A stretch of 64,000 nt of DNA from Streptococcus gordonii (GCF_001553855.1 NZ_LQWV01000012.1:568336-632335), one strand, 5' to 3'. Shown: positions 35,932 through 46,726, counted from the stretch's first letter. Made by a program: numbers and translations. The notes: generated by a model not told the origin, from the sequence alone.

Positions 35932-35953
35932 GACTCTCTTGTCTAGCCTTTTT
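35921..35953 (+). terminator. Terminator overlapping the end of the acetyltransferase gene
   Basis: AAAAAGGCTAG (35921-35931) pairs with CTAGCCTTTTT (35943-35953); the left arm contains the gene's stop codon. Confidence 0.88.
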
Positions 35954-35955
35954 AC

Positions 35956-35983
35956 TTGCACTCCTTTTTTAAAGTTCTATAAT
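35956..35983 (+). promoter_or_regulatory. Sigma-A promoter of pepC
   Basis: TTGCAC (35956-35961) and TATAAT (35978-35983), 16-bp spacer, 27 bp before the start codon. The predicted transcript starts near 35990, which rules out the in-frame ATG at 35986 as the normal start. Confidence 0.75.
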
Positions 35984-36009
35984 AGATGTATAATGACAAG
36001 GAGGATTCT

Positions 36010-37344
36010 ATGAAGTCGATAGAACAAGATTTTACAGATAAGTTGTATGCTGTTTATGAAGCTAATCCTAAGTTTGCAGCAATGGAAAATGCCATCAGTC
36101 ACAATGGTCTCTTGACATCCTTGGAGAAGCGAAGCAGTGCTGTGGAAAACACGCCAGTCTTTTCACTGGACCTCACTAAGGACAAGGTTAGCGACCAAAA
36201 AGCTTCTGGACGCTGTTGGATGTTTGCAGCTCTTAATACCTTCCGCCACAAAATGATTGCTGGTTTCCAATTGGAAGATTTTGAGCTATCTCAGGCCCAC
36301 ACTTTCTTTTGGGATAAATATGAAAAATCCAACTGGTTCTTAGAGCAGGTGCTGGCAACCGCTGACCAAGAATTGACTAGTCGCAAGGTTAAGTTTCTCT
36401 TAGATACGCCTCAGCAGGATGGCGGTCAATGGGATATGGTTGTTTCTCTTTTTGAAAAATATGGTGTCGTACCCAAGTCAGTCTATCCAGAGTCAATCTC
36501 GTCTAGCAATAGTCGCGAGCTCAATCAGATTCTCAATAAGCTCTTGCGTCAGGATGCAAAGATTTTGCGAGAATTGGTGGTAGAAGGAGCAGACTTGGCA
36601 GAACTTCAGGCTAAGAAAGAAGAGCTCCTCCAAGAAGTCTTTAACTTCCTAGCTATGAATTTAGGTTTACCACCTCGCCAATTCGACTTCTCTTATCGGG
36701 ATAAAGATAATCATTTCCATAGTGAGAACGGATTGACACCACAAGCTTTCTTCAAAAAATATGTTGATCTCAAGCTAGATGACTATGTCTCTATCATCAA
36801 TGCGCCGACTGCAGACAAGCCTTATGGTCAGTCCTATACAGTTGAGATGCTGGGTAATGTCGTTGGTAGCAAGCCGGTTCGTTATTTGAATGTTGAAATG
36901 GACAGGCTAAAAGAGCTGGCTATCGCCCAAATGCAAGCTGGCGAAACCGTGTGGTTTGGTTCTGATGTTGGACAGTCTAGCAATCGAAAAGCGGGTATTA
37001 TGGCTAACGGCATGTATGACTTCACTTCTAGTATGGATATCCAGTTGACTCAAGACAAGGCAGGACGTTTGGACTATAGCGAAAGTCTAATGACCCATGC
37101 AATGGTTTTGACAGGGGTAGACTTGGATGAAAATGGAAAAGCCAAGAAATGGAAGGTGGAAAACTCCTGGGGCGAAAAAGTTGGGGACAAAGGATACTTT
37201 GTAGCCAGTGATGCTTGGATGGATGAATACACTTACCAAATCGTAGTGCGCAAAGAATTTCTGACTGAAGCGGAATTAGCTGCTTATGAAGCAGAGCCTA
37301 TTGTCTTGGCTCCGTGGGATCCAATGGGAGCCTTAGCCCTATAA
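36010..37344 (+). CDS. pepC: Aminopeptidase C, bleomycin-hydrolase-type cysteine peptidase
   Basis: PepC is a cytoplasmic hexameric cysteine aminopeptidase that trims peptides. The papain-like triad is visible: Cys in DQKASGRCWMFAALN (about residue 68), His in ESLMTHAMVLTGVD and Asn in KWKVENSWGEKVGDKGYF. I chose ATG 36010 (444 residues, AAGGAGGA site), the usual length. It has its own promoter and two terminators downstream. Confidence 0.97.
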   Translation: MKSIEQDFTDKLYAVYEANPKFAAMENAISHNGLLTSLEKRSSAVENTPVFSLDLTKDKVSDQKASGRCWMFAALNTFRHKMIAGFQLEDFELSQAHTFFWDKYEKSNWFLEQVLATADQELTSRKVKFLLDTPQQDGGQWDMVVSLFEKYGVVPKSVYPESISSSNSRELNQILNKLLRQDAKILRELVVEGADLAELQAKKEELLQEVFNFLAMNLGLPPRQFDFSYRDKDNHFHSENGLTPQAFFKKYVDLKLDDYVSIINAPTADKPYGQSYTVEMLGNVVGSKPVRYLNVEMDRLKELAIAQMQAGETVWFGSDVGQSSNRKAGIMANGMYDFTSSMDIQLTQDKAGRLDYSESLMTHAMVLTGVDLDENGKAKKWKVENSWGEKVGDKGYFVASDAWMDEYTYQIVVRKEFLTEAELAAYEAEPIVLAPWDPMGALAL

Positions 37345-37360
37345 AAGAATATTTACGGAC

Positions 37361-37391
37361 AAGGTCTTTATAGCTATATAAGGCCTTTTCT
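37361..37391 (+). terminator. Terminator of pepC
   Basis: AAGGTCTTTATA (37361-37372) pairs imperfectly with TATATAAGGCCTT (37375-37387), followed by TTC. Confidence 0.6.
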
Positions 37392-37397
37392 AAATAA

Positions 37398-37437
37398 AAA
37401 AACTCTATCTTCTCTCATATGAGAAGATAGAGTTTTT
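37398..37437. terminator. Bidirectional terminator between pepC and pbp1A
   Basis: A perfect 17-bp stem: AAAAACTCTATCTTCTC (37398-37414) and GAGAAGATAGAGTTTTT (37421-37437), with A and T runs serving both strands of this convergent pair. Confidence 0.93.
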
Positions 37438-37455
37438 ATGTTGATCTTCCAAACA

Positions 37456-39594
37456 TTAGCGCTGACCGTTATTAATTTGTGGTTTGCTTTCTTGTGGGTT
37501 GGAAGTAGAGGATGAACTAGATTCGGAAGTAGTAGAAGATTCCGAACTACTTGAAGAAGACTCTTCCTCAGAAGAAGATGATTCTTCTGAAGTTGAGGAA
37601 GGTTGGATATAGTATCGATATGGATTAGATCCGTTTAGGTATAGATAGTAGCCAACTCGATAAACCCCATTTGGTTGCTCCCAATCTTCGTTTCCATTGG
37701 CATTCAAGTAAGTCATCATAGATCGATAGACATCAGTTGCAACCTTGACCCCATCATCAAGAACTGGTGTGAAGCGGTTTGAATAACCAGTCCATACCGC
37801 CATCGAATACTGAGGAGTGTAACCGACGAAGAGCTCATCTGGAGTTACAATACTAGAGCCATAATAAGGCTTTGTAAGTTTGGTTAATTCATCGTCTGCA
37901 TAGTTAGAAGTACCAGTTTTCCCAGCTTGATAGACACCAGAAATTGCTGCATTTGTACCTGTTCCGGATGTCAGAACAGTCTTCATCATATCTGTCATCA
38001 TGTAGGCCGTTGTTTCTTTCATGGCTCTTGAACCTTCATTAGAGAAGATTTTTTCCGTACCATCGCTAAAGACAATTCTGTTGACATATTGAGGTTTGTA
38101 GTAGGTTCCACCATTAGCAAAAGCTGCATAGGCCGCAGCCATCTTCTCACTACTTGCGCCATATTCGTTTCCAGATTTGTTGGTATTACTTGAAATAGCA
38201 TTTGAATAGTGCATTTCTGGATAGTTGATGCCAATCTTGTTCAAGAATTTAAGGGATTGTTTGAGGCCAACAGCTTCCAAAGTTTTAACTGCTGGAACGT
38301 TCCGTGATTCTTGGATGGCATATTGCATGGTTATATTACCATAATAGCGCATATCCCAGTTGTAGACAGGGGTGCTAGAGCCGGGGAAATTATAAGGAGC
38401 ATCTGCAATAGTTGCAGATGTTGCACTATAGACCCCATCTTCGATGGCTGGTGCATAGTCTGTGATAGGTTTCATAGTTGAACCCCAGTCCCTATTGGTC
38501 TCAACGGCTTGGTTCGTACCAAATGAAACATTAGTAGACTGTTTACGAGCTCCAAGTTGGGCAATAACTTTACCATTTGTTACATCCATAACCGTGGAAG
38601 CAACTTGAAGTTCATCGTCTGGGTAGTTAACATAGGTATCGGAGTTATAGATCTCCCACAGTTGCTTTTGAGCGTCAGTATTGACATTGGTGTAGACTTC
38701 CATACCAGTAGTCAGCAAGTTATAGCCTGTTTCTTTTTCGACCTGCTCGATAACTTGTTTTAAATAGTTATCCATATAAGCTGGATAAGACGCAGAGCTC
38801 TTCAAGCTTTGCAAACCGTCAGTAACAGGAGTATTGATAGCTTGTTCATACTGTTCAGCAGTGATGTATTTCAGTTGGTACATCTCAGATAAAACCAAGT
38901 TACGACGTTGAAGTGCTGCTTCTGGTTGAGAGTATGGATCATATTGGTTTGGAGCTTGGGGCATTCCGGCAAGCAAGGCTAATTGAGGCAAGCTTAGGTC
39001 TTTTAAGTCCTTACCATAAAAACTTTGTGCTGCTGTCTGCATCCCATAGTTCCCATTAGACATGTAAACCTTATTGACATAATAGGTCAGAATTTGTTGC
39101 TTTGTAGCTGTTCTTTCTAGTTGGAAAGCCAACCAAGCTTCCTGAGCTTTACGTGAGACCGTCTGGTCTGCTTTAGAGGTAGAAAAATATGTCAGTTTGA
39201 TTAACTGTTGGGTCAAGGTAGAACCACCCTGAAGCCCATTCGACCTCTTAAGAATATTATTAAAGATAGAGCCGATGATCCGAATGGAATCAACCCCACG
39301 GTGATTGAAGAAACGATGGTCTTCAATAGCAACAATAGCATTGACCAGATCCGTCGGAATCTGATCTGTGGTAACATTTACGCGTTTTTCAGAACCCAAA
39401 TCTGCGATAAGGTTATTTTGACTATCATAAATTTTGCTGGAAGTAGTAGCAACGAGCTTGCTTTCTGATAATTCAGGGGCCTTGCTCACATAGTAGAAGA
39501 AGAGACAACTTCCTAGCAGAAGTCCCAAAAGAAAGAGTGAGATAAGGCCGCTTGCAACCCATTTTAGGGCTGTCATTAAGGTTTGTTTATTCAT
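37456..39594 (-). CDS. pbp1A: Penicillin-binding protein 1A, bifunctional peptidoglycan synthase
   Basis: PBP1A is a class A enzyme: an N-terminal membrane anchor (about residues 12-35), a GT51 glycosyltransferase domain ([22 protein letters not shown]) that polymerises lipid II, and a transpeptidase domain with STMK near residue 370, SRN and KTGTS near 560. The C-terminal 50 residues are almost only Ser, Glu and Thr. I chose ATG at 39594 (712 residues), with AGGTGG 8 bases before, which fits pneumococcal PBP1a (MNKxT); the GTG at 39606 is less likely. It overlaps recU by 8 bp, a linkage typical of Firmicutes. Confidence 0.97.
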   Translation of the reverse strand: MNKQTLMTALKWVASGLISLFLLGLLLGSCLFFYYVSKAPELSESKLVATTSSKIYDSQNNLIADLGSEKRVNVTTDQIPTDLVNAIVAIEDHRFFNHRGVDSIRIIGSIFNNILKRSNGLQGGSTLTQQLIKLTYFSTSKADQTVSRKAQEAWLAFQLERTATKQQILTYYVNKVYMSNGNYGMQTAAQSFYGKDLKDLSLPQLALLAGMPQAPNQYDPYSQPEAALQRRNLVLSEMYQLKYITAEQYEQAINTPVTDGLQSLKSSASYPAYMDNYLKQVIEQVEKETGYNLLTTGMEVYTNVNTDAQKQLWEIYNSDTYVNYPDDELQVASTVMDVTNGKVIAQLGARKQSTNVSFGTNQAVETNRDWGSTMKPITDYAPAIEDGVYSATSATIADAPYNFPGSSTPVYNWDMRYYGNITMQYAIQESRNVPAVKTLEAVGLKQSLKFLNKIGINYPEMHYSNAISSNTNKSGNEYGASSEKMAAAYAAFANGGTYYKPQYVNRIVFSDGTEKIFSNEGSRAMKETTAYMMTDMMKTVLTSGTGTNAAISGVYQAGKTGTSNYADDELTKLTKPYYGSSIVTPDELFVGYTPQYSMAVWTGYSNRFTPVLDDGVKVATDVYRSMMTYLNANGNEDWEQPNGVYRVGYYLYLNGSNPYRYYIQPSSTSEESSSSEEESSSSSSESSTTSESSSSSTSNPQESKPQINNGQR

Positions 39595-40189
39595 TAGAGT
39601 GACCACCTAGTAAATTTTTTGAGATAATATCAAGATAAGGTATGCTGGGAAGGATGTTTTGTTCAATGAGATAACCATGTTTCTGAATATAATCCAGGGG
39701 CATGGATTTCCCACCCTTATCAATCTTGTAAAACTCAATTAAGTAGGGAGCAGGAAGGAGGTAGGTTTCCTTCAGACTAGAAAAGTGAAGTAAGACAAAG
39801 CAAATCCCGCCTTGATTGAGCACTTGATCCATATGTTCAATCTGGTGTGCATGAAAATTTTTCATAGGCATAGATTGCTTTTGCCGCGTTTCCTTGGCTT
39901 CAAAATCAATGTAATGCCCACGGTAAACTCCCGAGTAGTCCGTAGTAGATGCTTGGCGAAAGTAGGCCTCGACAATCTTGGCACGGCTTCGCTTAGGATA
40001 ATCAACTTTGACAATTTGCACGGGTGTAGGCTTTTTATGAATAACAGCTAATCCACGGCTAAGGTAATAGTCATTGGTGTCGTTAATCATTTTTTCAAAA
40101 GTCATTCCCCGATTAGCGAAATCGACAGTCTCTTTTTTCACTTTTTTTATGTTATTTTTAGATGTAAGCTTATGCGGATAGTTGACCAT
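39587..40189 (-). CDS. recU: Holliday-junction resolvase RecU
   Basis: RecU cuts Holliday junctions in homologous recombination and DNA repair. The 200-residue protein has [21 protein letters not shown] at about residues 26-46, the nuclease core [19 protein letters not shown] (Asp, Glu-x-Lys of the PD-(D/E)XK fold) and [19 protein letters not shown]. It is followed by overlapping pbp1A on the same strand. An extended -10 (TGG-TATAAT, complement of 40222-40227) lies upstream. Confidence 0.97.
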   Translation of the reverse strand: MVNYPHKLTSKNNIKKVKKETVDFANRGMTFEKMINDTNDYYLSRGLAVIHKKPTPVQIVKVDYPKRSRAKIVEAYFRQASTTDYSGVYRGHYIDFEAKETRQKQSMPMKNFHAHQIEHMDQVLNQGGICFVLLHFSSLKETYLLPAPYLIEFYKIDKGGKSMPLDYIQKHGYLIEQNILPSIPYLDIISKNLLGGHSNE

Positions 40190-40254
40190 AAAACTCCTTA
40201 TTGGTACAATAACATCACTCTATTATACCATAAAACATTGTAAAAGGATAAAAA

Positions 40255-40782
40255 ATGGTCAGTGTACTTGTTGTAGGCTATAAAGCCTTTGATTTAGGAA
40301 TCTTTGGAGACAAGGATCAACGCTTGAAAATTATCAAAGCAGCTATTCGTAGGGATTTGATTTATCTCTTAGAAAATGGCATGAAATGGCTGGTTTTTAC
40401 GGGAAACTTGGGCTTTGAGGTCTGGGTTCTGGAAGTTGCTAAGGAATTACAGAAAGAATATAATTTTCAATTGGCGACGATTTTTATTTTTGAAAACCAA
40501 GGTGAAAATTGGAATGAGGTTAACCAAGAAAAATTGGCTAACTTTAAAAATGTTGATTTTATCAAATATGCTTATCCAAGCTATGAAAATCCAAGTCAGT
40601 TTCGGACCTATAATCAATTTTTGTTAGAGAGCACAGATGGCGCTTATCTATTTTACGATGAAGAAAATGAGACAAAGCTCAAGTATCTTTACCGAATGAT
40701 GAAGGAAAATGAACAATATCATATCAAAAAATTAACATTTGATGACTTAAATGAGATGGCGGAAAATTTTTCTGAAATTTAA
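40255..40782 (+). CDS. DUF1273 (YpsA-like) protein
   Basis: The 175-residue protein belongs to the YpsA family, a SLOG-like Rossmann fold: [19 protein letters not shown] and the helix-loop [24 protein letters not shown]. In B. subtilis, YpsA influences cell division through FtsZ; its ligand is not known. Here it is divergent from recU and lies just before gpsB, a division gene, a placement conserved in Firmicutes. Confidence 0.9.
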   Translation: MVSVLVVGYKAFDLGIFGDKDQRLKIIKAAIRRDLIYLLENGMKWLVFTGNLGFEVWVLEVAKELQKEYNFQLATIFIFENQGENWNEVNQEKLANFKNVDFIKYAYPSYENPSQFRTYNQFLLESTDGAYLFYDEENETKLKYLYRMMKENEQYHIKKLTFDDLNEMAENFSEI

Positions 40783-40792
40783 AGTTTATACC

Positions 40793-40822
40793 TTGATTTT
40801 TCTCTTCCTTTTCGTATATAAT
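40793..40822 (+). promoter_or_regulatory. Sigma-A promoter of gpsB
   Basis: TTGATT (40793-40798) and TATAAT (40817-40822), 18-bp spacer, 29 bp before the start codon. Confidence 0.65.
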
Positions 40823-40851
40823 GATAATAATAAACCAGATTGGAGAGAGAA

Positions 40852-41202
40852 ATGGCTAGTATTATTTTTACACCTAAAGATATTTTTGATCAAGATTTTA
40901 AAACAGCAGTACGTGGATATAGTAAGCAAGAAGTGGATGAGTTTTTAGATGATGTGATCAAAGACTACGAAACTTATTCAGCTTTAGTGAAGGAATTGCG
41001 TGAAGAAAATAGCCGTTTAAAACAAGAACTTTCTAAACGAATTCAGGAAGCTCCAAATTCAACTGCTTCTCAGGTTCATCAGTCATTTGGAGACACAACT
41101 CAAACGACAATTACCAATTTTGATATCTTGAAAAGACTAAGCCGTTTGGAAAAAGAAGTGTTCGGTAAACAAATCCAAGCGAGCGAATTAAATCAATTGT
41201 AA
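40852..41202 (+). CDS. gpsB: Cell-division regulator GpsB
   Basis: GpsB is a small cytoplasmic coiled-coil protein that balances septal and peripheral wall synthesis in streptococci and affects StkP signalling. The DivIVA-like N-terminus ([20 protein letters not shown] and [14 protein letters not shown]) is followed by a coiled coil and a short C-terminal helical domain that trimerises. I chose ATG 40852 (116 residues, GGAGAGA site), the family start, rather than the upstream TTG. Confidence 0.96.
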   Translation: MASIIFTPKDIFDQDFKTAVRGYSKQEVDEFLDDVIKDYETYSALVKELREENSRLKQELSKRIQEAPNSTASQVHQSFGDTTQTTITNFDILKRLSRLEKEVFGKQIQASELNQL

Positions 41203-41211
41203 TTATAAGAC

Positions 41212-41590
41212 GTGCAATTTTTGGATAATCGCATGAAAAGTTATTTTTTATGAGGAAAGTCCATGCTAGCACTGGCTGTGATGCCGGTAGTGTTTGTGCT
41301 AGGCGAAACAATAAGCCTAGGGACGGATTATTCCGTTACGGCGGATGAAACAGCTAAGTCTCTTGATATGCTGGAGTAGGCCTGAAAGTGCCACAGTGAC
41401 GTAGTTTTTGTGGAAACACAAAAAGTGGAACGCGGTAAACCCCTCAAGCTAGCAACCCAAACTTTGGTCGGGGCATGGAATGCGTGGAAACGAACATTGC
41501 ATTCTGACTGGAAACAGTAGACAGATGATTATCGAAGGAAATGGTACCTAGTCATTTCTGGAACAAAACATGGCTTATAGAAAATTGCAT
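41212..41590 (+). ncRNA. rnpB: RNase P RNA (type B)
   Basis: This is the catalytic RNA that matures tRNA 5' ends. Typical conserved pieces are GAGGAAAGTCCATGCTAGCAC near the start, AGGGACGGATTATTCCGTTACGG-like stem, GAAAGTGCCACAGTGACG, GGAACGCGGTAAACCCC and the 3' part ACAAAACATGGCTTATAG. The ends GTGCAATTTT and AAAATTGCAT pair as helix P1, which sets the limits to within a few bases. It follows gpsB by 9 bp, the usual streptococcal location. Confidence 0.93.
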
Positions 41591-41596
41591 ATAGGT

Positions 41597-41626
41597 AGAG
41601 GCTAGGGCTTGGTTCTTAGCCTCTAA
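41597..41626 (+). terminator. Possible terminator of rnpB
   Basis: AGAGGCTA (41597-41604) pairs with TAGCCTCT (41617-41624), but only AATTATAG follows, with no T run. Confidence 0.45.
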
Positions 41627-41742
41627 TTATAGTGAAATATACTTTAAAAAGTTAGGGATAGCAACTTTTCCTGATCTAAGTAAATCTCAAGTCGGCTATC
41701 TCAGTATATAGATAGACGCTTCCCCTTTGTTTTGAGGAAATA

Positions 41743-42909
41743 ATGAAAAAAACATTTGACTTAATAGCGACAGCTGCAGCAGGTCTAGAAGCAGTAGTTG
41801 GTCGTGAAATTAGAAATCTTGGAATCGATTGTCAGGTTAAAAATGGTCGAGTTCGTTTCGAAGGAGATGTCCAAACTATTATTCAAACCAATCTTTGGTT
41901 ACGGTCGGCAGATCGGATCAAAATCATTGTTGGGACTTTTCCTGCCAAGACTTTTGAAGAGCTTTTTCAAGGAGTCTTCGCACTTGATTGGGAAAACTAC
42001 TTACCCTTAGGTGCAAAATTCCCTATTTCGAAAGCGAAATGTGTCAAGTCCAAACTTCACAATGAACCTAGCGTTCAGGCGATTTCTAAGAAAGCCGTTG
42101 TGAAGAAGTTGCAGAAACACTATGCGCGTCCTGAAGGGGTTCCCCTTATGGAAAATGGACCTGAATTTAAGATTGAAGTTTCTATTTTAAAAGATTTGGC
42201 GACAGTCATGATTGATACGACGGGGACTAGCTTGTTTAAGCGTGGTTATAGGACCGATAAGGGTGGAGCACCAATTAAGGAAAATATGGCAGCTGCCATT
42301 CTTCTCTTATCCAATTGGTATCCTGATAAACCTTTAGTTGATCCGACATGTGGCTCTGGAACTTTTTGTATAGAAGCTGCTTTGATTGGTAAGAATATTG
42401 CTCCTGGTCTTTATCGTTCTTTTGCTTTTGAAGAATGGACTTGGATAGATCGAGCACAAATTCAGAAAGCAAAAGCTGATGCTCGTATGCAAATTAAGCA
42501 GGATATTCAATTGGATATTGCTGGATCAGATTTGGATGCACGCATGATTGACATTGCTAAGAAGAATGCTGAGGAAGCTGGGGTGGCAGACTGTATTTGC
42601 TTTAAGCAAATGAGGTTGCAAGACTTGCACACTAATAAAATCAATGGTGTGATTATCTCAAATCCTCCTTATGGAGAACGGCTTTTGGATGATACGGCTG
42701 TTACAAAGCTCTACCAGGAAATGGGACAAACTTTTGCACCATTAGAAACATGGAGTAAATTTATTTTGACTAGCGATGAAGCTTTTGAAAGCAAATATGG
42801 AAGTCCGGCAGATAAAAAGAGAAAACTCTATAATGGAACCTTGAAGGTTGATTTATATCAATATTTTGGACAAAGAGTCAAACGAAAACTTGAAGAGCAG
42901 AAAGGATGA
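41743..42909 (+). CDS. THUMP-domain class I rRNA methyltransferase (RlmL/YpsC-like)
   Basis: The 388-residue protein has an N-terminal ferredoxin-like plus THUMP RNA-binding part (about residues 1-155; FDLIATAAAGLEAVVGREI) and a methyltransferase domain with motif VDPTCGSGTFCIEAALIG (about 200-217) and the catalytic NPPYGERL (about 304). It corresponds to YpsC of B. subtilis and to one half of E. coli RlmL, and should methylate a guanine in 23S rRNA. Its end overlaps mapZ by 4 bp. Confidence 0.93.
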   Translation: MKKTFDLIATAAAGLEAVVGREIRNLGIDCQVKNGRVRFEGDVQTIIQTNLWLRSADRIKIIVGTFPAKTFEELFQGVFALDWENYLPLGAKFPISKAKCVKSKLHNEPSVQAISKKAVVKKLQKHYARPEGVPLMENGPEFKIEVSILKDLATVMIDTTGTSLFKRGYRTDKGGAPIKENMAAAILLLSNWYPDKPLVDPTCGSGTFCIEAALIGKNIAPGLYRSFAFEEWTWIDRAQIQKAKADARMQIKQDIQLDIAGSDLDARMIDIAKKNAEEAGVADCICFKQMRLQDLHTNKINGVIISNPPYGERLLDDTAVTKLYQEMGQTFAPLETWSKFILTSDEAFESKYGSPADKKRKLYNGTLKVDLYQYFGQRVKRKLEEQKG

Positions 42910-42911
42910 CT

Positions 42912-44318
42912 ATGAGTAAGGAAAATAAAAAGCCTGAAAGCCAAGAGCAAGAATCTATTTTAGATTTTGAAGAAGCTAAAGAAATGACTATTGGTCAGGC
43001 TGCCAGAAAAAGTGAGGAATTAGAAGCTGGCGTCAAAGAAGATGATAGTGTTTTAGACAAATATATCAAGCAACATCGTCAAGAAATTGAAGCTGGAAAG
43101 TATACAGCAACCGTCCAAGCTCAAAAGAAACAAGACGAACAGGCTGAAGAAGCGAAAAAAGAAACAGTTTTAACTGATGAGACGAAAGAAGAAGTTATAG
43201 CTTCTCCTAAGAGTCCTGGGTTAGAAGCTGAAGTCAGCCAGGCCTTTTCTGACGAGCCCGAAGATAAGACTCAGGTGGACTTGGAGCCTGTTCCTCCAGT
43301 ATCTACAGCAGTTACAGAGGATTCTTATGAAGAAGATGATGAAAAGACAGGCTCTGGTAGTAAAAAGGTCATCTATGCCCTAGTAGCTCTTCTGGCTGTA
43401 GCTGGAATTGCGGCAACTGCGTATTTTGCGATGAATCGTAATCAGGCAGGCAAAACAGTAACGAGCTCCAGCAGTCAAGCAAGTAAAAAGACTAGTTCAA
43501 GTAGTTCAAGTTCTGAAAACAGTGCTTTGAAAAAATTTAATGATTTGTATGATTCTTTCTTTACTGATAAGAATAAATTGGCTATTAAAAACAGTAGCTT
43601 TGCCAACTTGGATCAATTAAAAACGGCACTTGAAGCCCTGAAAAATGATAAGGAATATACGGTTGCTAAGGCTAAATATGATAATCTTGTAAAACAAATC
43701 TCAGCAATTCAAGCAGTCAATTCTCAGTTTGAAACAGCTGCGATCAAAGATGGTGTTTTAGATACTAATGCAAAAGTTAAGGGGGACGCGACTTTTACTG
43801 AAACTAAAACGGGCAATGATAATTTAGATAAGTTAATCAGCTCTGCCATTAGTCAAGGAAAGGGTCAGCAAACAGTCTCTCAAGCAGCTGGAGGTCAAGG
43901 GACTGCTTCCAATACAGCTCCAGCACCTGCTGAAACCACTCCAACAGCACCAACCACTAATAATGCGGATCAAGGCGTAATCACGGGTGGTTCTACTGGA
44001 TATGGAGGACTGTCCAGCACTGGTGTTCCTTTTCAGAGAAATCTAAGCCGTGTTCCTTATAATCAGGCTGTGATTGATGATGTCAATAATCCCGCTTGGG
44101 TCTTTAATCCAGGTATTTTGGAAAAAATCTTAAAAATTTCACGGGAACGTGGCTATATTACTGGCGATCAATATATCATCGAACGTGTCAATATTATAAA
44201 AGGAAATGGCTACTATAATCTCTTTAAGCCAGATGGAACCTACCTCTTTAGTATCAACTGTAAAACAGGTTATTTTGTAGGAAATGGTCCGGGCTATGCG
44301 GATTCTTTAGACTTTTAG
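42912..44318 (+). CDS. mapZ: Mid-cell positioning protein MapZ (LocZ)
   Basis: MapZ marks the division site in streptococci by binding peptidoglycan outside the cell and FtsZ inside, and is a substrate of StkP. The acidic cytoplasmic part (about residues 1-150) contains LDFEEAKEMTIGQAARKSEE near the N-terminus, the FtsZ-binding region in pneumococcus. One membrane segment lies at about 150-170 (IYALVALLAVAGIAATAYFA). The extracellular part has a helical domain, a Ser/Thr/Pro-rich linker and the conserved C-terminal domain ending CKTGYFVGNGPGYADSLDF. ATG 42912 or 42906 may be used. About 468 residues, similar to pneumococcus. Confidence 0.95.
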   Translation: MSKENKKPESQEQESILDFEEAKEMTIGQAARKSEELEAGVKEDDSVLDKYIKQHRQEIEAGKYTATVQAQKKQDEQAEEAKKETVLTDETKEEVIASPKSPGLEAEVSQAFSDEPEDKTQVDLEPVPPVSTAVTEDSYEEDDEKTGSGSKKVIYALVALLAVAGIAATAYFAMNRNQAGKTVTSSSSQASKKTSSSSSSSENSALKKFNDLYDSFFTDKNKLAIKNSSFANLDQLKTALEALKNDKEYTVAKAKYDNLVKQISAIQAVNSQFETAAIKDGVLDTNAKVKGDATFTETKTGNDNLDKLISSAISQGKGQQTVSQAAGGQGTASNTAPAPAETTPTAPTTNNADQGVITGGSTGYGGLSSTGVPFQRNLSRVPYNQAVIDDVNNPAWVFNPGILEKILKISRERGYITGDQYIIERVNIIKGNGYYNLFKPDGTYLFSINCKTGYFVGNGPGYADSLDF

Positions 44319-44326
44319 AAACAAAT

Positions 44327-44366
44327 AAAAAATCTCAAGCTAAAAAATTAGTCTTGAGATTTTTTT
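44327..44366. terminator. Bidirectional terminator between mapZ and luxS
   Basis: AAAAAATCTCAAG (44327-44339) pairs with CTTGAGATTTTTT (44353-44365). The genes are convergent. Confidence 0.92.
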
Positions 44367-44379
44367 CGTTATTGAATAA

Positions 44380-44862
44380 TCAAATAACATGGCGTTCGAA
44401 AGCATTATCTGAGATCCCTTGTTTGAGGATTAATTTAGCCCACTCCTTGGCAGAAAAGAGGCTGTGATCTTTATAGTTTCCGCAAGACTCAATCGTAGTT
44501 CCAGGGACGTCCTCCCAAGTAGTGGTTTCAGCGATTTCTTCAAGGCATGATTTGATCACTTGGGCGATTTCGGATGGGGTATGACGCCCCCACATGATCA
44601 TATGGAAACCAGTTCGACAACCAAAAGGAGAGCAATCAATCATTCCATCAATGCGTTTACGGATAAGCATGGCCAGCAGGTGTTCAATGGTATGGAGACC
44701 TGCAGTTGGAATGGAATCTTCATTGGGCTGGACAAGTCGGATATCAAAATTGGAAATGACATCTCCTTTTGGTCCGCTTTCTTCTCCAATGAGTCGTACA
44801 TAAGGGGCCTTAACGATTGTGTGATCAAGCTCGAAACTTTCAACAATAACTTCTTTAGACAT
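44380..44862 (-). CDS. luxS: S-ribosylhomocysteine lyase, AI-2 synthase
   Basis: LuxS splits S-ribosylhomocysteine into homocysteine and the precursor of autoinducer 2, completing the activated methyl cycle. The metal site is HTIEH (His residues, about 54-58) with Cys in [13 protein letters not shown] chose the ATG at 44862 (160 residues, [21 protein letters not shown] site), the exact usual length; an upstream in-frame start would add seven residues. An extended -10 (TGA-TATAAT, complement of 44897-44902) lies upstream. Confidence 0.97.
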   Translation of the reverse strand: MSKEVIVESFELDHTIVKAPYVRLIGEESGPKGDVISNFDIRLVQPNEDSIPTAGLHTIEHLLAMLIRKRIDGMIDCSPFGCRTGFHMIMWGRHTPSEIAQVIKSCLEEIAETTTWEDVPGTTIESCGNYKDHSLFSAKEWAKLILKQGISDNAFERHVI

Positions 44863-45014
44863 AAAAGTCTCCTTTGTAATCAATTTCTATAATTCGATTA
44901 TATCAAATATTTTTGTAAAAAAATAATTTTTGACAAGAATAAGGTGGCACAAGGCTTTGCCAAAAACTTAATAAAATAATATAAGAAATCGCTCTCTTTT
45001 TTACCAAAATCAGT

Positions 45015-45043
45015 TTGTTAATTTATCAAATTTATGATAAAAT
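45015..45043 (+). promoter_or_regulatory. Sigma-A promoter of rny
   Basis: TTGTTA (45015-45020) and TAAAAT (45038-45043), 17-bp spacer, 50 bp before the ATG in an A/T-rich region. Confidence 0.55.
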
Positions 45044-45092
45044 AATTAAGAATTTTCGAATTCAATTTAAAATAAATTAATGAGGTAAAAAC

Positions 45093-46700
45093 ATGGAAAT
45101 GATTTTCGCTCTTGTTTTTGCCGTCATCATTGGTTTAGTCATTGGATATGTAAGCATCTCGGCTCGAATGAAATCTTCAAAAGAAGCCGCGGAACTTACT
45201 CTTTTGAATGCTGAACAAGAAGCAACGAATTTACGCGGTCAGGCCGAGCGTGAAGCAGATATCATTTTGAAAGATGCAAAACGCGAGACTAATTCGCTTA
45301 AAAAAGAAGCACTTTTGGAGGCAAAAGAAGAAGCCAGAAAATATCGAGAAGAAGTTGAGGCAGAGTTTAAGTCTGAGCGTCAAGAGCTGAAACAAACAGA
45401 AAGTCGTTTGACAGAACGTGCAGCTAGCCTTGATCGAAAAGATGATAACTTGACCAACAAAGAGAAGTTGCTCGAGCAGAAAGAACAAAGTCTTTCAGAT
45501 AAAACTAAATACATTGATGAGCGGGAAGAACAACTAGCTGAGCTTGAAAAACAAAAAGAAGCTGAACTAGAAAGAGTTGCTTCACTATCGCAGAACGAAG
45601 CACGTGATCTGATTCTTGCTCAAACAGAGGAAAAGCTAACCAAAGAAATTGCAATGCGTATTCGTGAGGCTGAACAAGAGGTTAAAGAACGCTCTGACAA
45701 GATGGCCAAAGATATCTTGGTTCAAGCCATGCAGCGGATTGCTGGTGATTATGTGGCTGAGCAGACCAACTCAACAGTCCACTTGCCTGATGATACTATG
45801 AAGGGACGGATTATCGGTCGTGAAGGACGCAATATCCGCACTTTTGAAAGTCTTACAGGAATTGATGTCATTATCGACGACACTCCAGACGTTGTAACCC
45901 TATCCGGATTTGATCCTGTTCGCCGTGAAATTGCTCGCATGACGATGGAGGCTCTCCTCAAAGATGGACGGATTCATCCAGCTCGTATTGAAGAGCTGGT
46001 AGAGAAGAACCGTCTGGAAATTGATAATCGTATTCGCGAATATGGGGAAGCAGCAGCCTATGAAATTGGAGCTCCAAACCTTCACCCTGATTTGATGAAG
46101 ATCATGGGACGATTGCAATTCCGCACATCTTATGGACAAAATGTCCTTCGCCATTCAATTGAAGTGGCGAAGTTAGCAGGAGTCATTGCTGGTGAACTTG
46201 GTGAAAATGCAACTCTGGCACGCCGTGCTGGTTTCCTTCATGACATCGGAAAAGCAATTGACCGAGAAGTGGAAGGAAGTCACGTTGAAATTGGTACCGA
46301 GCTCGCTCGTAAGTACAAGGAACATCCAGTTGTGGTCAACACCATTGCTAGCCACCATGGAGATGTAGAAGCTGAAAGCGTGATTGCAGTCATTGTTGCT
46401 GCAGCGGATGCGCTCAGCGCTGCTCGTCCGGGTGCTCGTAGCGAGTCACTAGAAAGCTATATTAAACGCTTGCATGACTTAGAAGAAATTGCGAATGAAT
46501 TCGATGGTGTTAAGACCAGCTTTGCTTTGCAGGCGGGTCGTGAAATCCGCATCATGGTTCATCCTGAAAAAATCAAGGATGATAAGGTGACGATTTTGGC
46601 ACATGATGTTCGTGAGAAAATTGAAAACAATCTGGAGTATCCAGGAAATATCAAGGTCACAGTTATTCGTGAATTGCGTGCCGTTGATTATGCTAAGTAG
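45093..46700 (+). CDS. rny: Ribonuclease Y
   Basis: RNase Y is the membrane-bound endonuclease that starts mRNA decay in Firmicutes. Order of parts: N-terminal membrane helix (residues 2-24, [19 protein letters not shown]), long coiled coil (about 25-205), KH domain ([22 protein letters not shown], about 230-252) and HD phosphodiesterase domain with HDIGKA near residue 383. At 535 residues it is full length. It is monocistronic, followed by two tandem terminators. Confidence 0.97.
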   Translation: MEMIFALVFAVIIGLVIGYVSISARMKSSKEAAELTLLNAEQEATNLRGQAEREADIILKDAKRETNSLKKEALLEAKEEARKYREEVEAEFKSERQELKQTESRLTERAASLDRKDDNLTNKEKLLEQKEQSLSDKTKYIDEREEQLAELEKQKEAELERVASLSQNEARDLILAQTEEKLTKEIAMRIREAEQEVKERSDKMAKDILVQAMQRIAGDYVAEQTNSTVHLPDDTMKGRIIGREGRNIRTFESLTGIDVIIDDTPDVVTLSGFDPVRREIARMTMEALLKDGRIHPARIEELVEKNRLEIDNRIREYGEAAAYEIGAPNLHPDLMKIMGRLQFRTSYGQNVLRHSIEVAKLAGVIAGELGENATLARRAGFLHDIGKAIDREVEGSHVEIGTELARKYKEHPVVVNTIASHHGDVEAESVIAVIVAAADALSAARPGARSESLESYIKRLHDLEEIANEFDGVKTSFALQAGREIRIMVHPEKIKDDKVTILAHDVREKIENNLEYPGNIKVTVIRELRAVDYAK

Positions 46701-46702
46701 AG

Positions 46703-46726
46703 AAACAGCTTTCGAGCTGTTTTTTT
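46703..46726 (+). terminator. Terminator of rny
   Basis: AAACAGCT (46703-46710), TTCG tetraloop, AGCTGTTT (46715-46722), then TTTT. Confidence 0.92.

Noticed and set aside
37500..37600. Repetitive TCT/GAA-rich DNA as a microsatellite
   Set aside because: It simply encodes the Ser/Glu-rich tail of PBP1A; codons vary and no strict unit repeats.
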